This document shows positions 5,380 to 5,967 of a stretch of DNA of 5,967 bases, piece by piece. The stretch lies in the NCBI GenBank assembly GCA_036338025.1, contig JAYZDB010000202.1:1-5967 (forward strand), written 5' to 3'. Origin of the DNA: JAYZDB01 sp036338025 (lineage in GTDB: Bacteria > Planctomycetota > UBA1135 > UBA2386). Position numbers and translations under genes: made by a program. The notes beneath the pieces were generated by a model, which was not told the origin of the DNA, made no database searches, and saw only the letters and a program-made list of their open reading frames with translations. Within the stretch, counting starts at the first letter, position 1. Each line of letters begins with the position of its first letter.

Positions 5380-5393
5380 GGCGGTCGACGGAT

Positions 5394-5967
5394 CTAGAAG
5401 GTCCAGCCGAAGCCGACCTCTGCAAACATCTGTGGTTCCAGGGTGCCCCTGTAGACCGCTGTTGTATTCCGCCACTTGTAGTCGCCTAGCAGCGTTGTGC
5501 CGACCCGGGCGTGCAGTGAAACAGCCTTGTTGAACCGATGGTAGCCACCCAGCGATAGTTCGAGTTCTTGTACGTGGACGGTTTGGTGATTCGAGGGTTG
5601 CCGCGGTCGGATCTGGTACTCATTGCCGGCTAGATCCAGGCTGAGGTTCAGCGAGGAATCCTGACTGAGGTCTGCGGTCAAACGGGCGGACCGGGGTGCC
5701 AGCAAGTCGAAGCGGAAGTTGTTCTGGATGGCGAGCCCAACGCCGAGCAGGGGGTAGGCCTCGATGTCTCGGAACAGTCCCGAGTACTCGGCACCGGCCC
5801 TCACGTAGATGTTCCGGTCATACTGCCAGGTGACGAGGGCGTTGCCGTACATCTGCCAGTCCCCGTGGTGCAGCGTGCCGCTGAAGTCCGAGTAGACCCC
5901 CGGCTGCGCGTTTATCTCGAGCAAGGTAGAGTCATTGAGGAAGTAGCCGAACCCGAGGTTGACCGAC
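5394..5967 (-). CDS. Outer-membrane beta-barrel protein, C-terminal part (truncated by window)
   Basis: The frame is open from the right edge to a TAG at 5394-5396, giving about 190 residues with the N-terminus missing. A TTG at 5924 is only an internal Leu codon, because the reading continues upstream as GFGYFLNDST, which is already barrel-like. The sequence alternates hydrophobic and polar residues in strand-sized segments separated by turns: WQMYGNALVTWQY, IYVRAGAEYSGLF, PLLGVGLAIQNNFRFDLLAP, ELELSLGGYHRF, VSLHARVGTTLLGDYKW. It ends MFAEVGFGWTF, an amphipathic last strand with the terminal Phe recognised by the BAM machinery. This is typical of outer-membrane barrels of unknown function, possibly of the DUF6268 kind. 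It has no plug or OmpA-like domain in the part seen. It implies a cell with an outer membrane. Confidence 0.8.
   Translation of the reverse strand, partial: SVNLGFGYFLNDSTLLEINAQPGVYSDFSGTLHHGDWQMYGNALVTWQYDRNIYVRAGAEYSGLFRDIEAYPLLGVGLAIQNNFRFDLLAPRSARLTADLSQDSSLNLSLDLAGNEYQIRPRQPSNHQTVHVQELELSLGGYHRFNKAVSLHARVGTTLLGDYKWRNTTAVYRGTLEPQMFAEVGFGWTF

Overview
The window looks like a piece of a moderately GC-rich, Gram-negative-type bacterial chromosome. It carries a lipoprotein signal peptidase, the end of an outer-membrane beta-barrel protein finishing in Phe, a tRNA gene with encoded CCA, and compact overlapping genes with GTG and TTG starts. The style of LspA (GNL-S-D-N instead of D-R), the Lys-rich AT-hook protein and the pentapeptide-repeat protein recall Planctomycetota or a related phylum. 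That placement is inference only; no marker gene settles it.

Layout, left to right. (1) 2-1681 (+): a large pentapeptide-repeat protein, open at the left edge, built as a strict 100-residue super-repeat. (2) 1712-1960 (-): a small stand-alone GIY-YIG nuclease-family protein of the YhbQ/UPF0213 type. (3) About 1963-2280 (+): a small uncharacterised basic protein, divergent from the GIY-YIG gene, with an uncertain start. (4) 2312-3266 (-): a tightly coupled three-gene cassette. In order of transcription it holds a 38-codon TTG-started ORF, an 88-residue two-helix membrane protein and lspA, joined by ATGA and GTGA overlaps. (5) 3477-3851 (+): a Lys/Arg-rich AT-hook protein with a C-terminal coiled coil. 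Its Shine-Dalgarno is 27 bases from the start codon, with a hairpin in between. (6) 3880-3956 (-): tRNA-Pro(TGG). (7) 3957-4287: mostly empty, possibly holding a decayed minus-strand coding remnant. (8) 4288-5379 (+): a GT4-family glycosyltransferase. (9) 5394-5967 (-): the C-terminal part of an outer-membrane beta-barrel protein, cut by the right edge.

Apart from the lspA cassette, the genes do not form one pathway: strands alternate and most neighbours are convergent or divergent. I see no insertion sequence, CRISPR array, phage gene or complete defence system. The observations most worth a second look are the exact 300-bp period of the pentapeptide gene, the overlooked small ORF ahead of lspA, and the split ribosome-binding site of the AT-hook gene.
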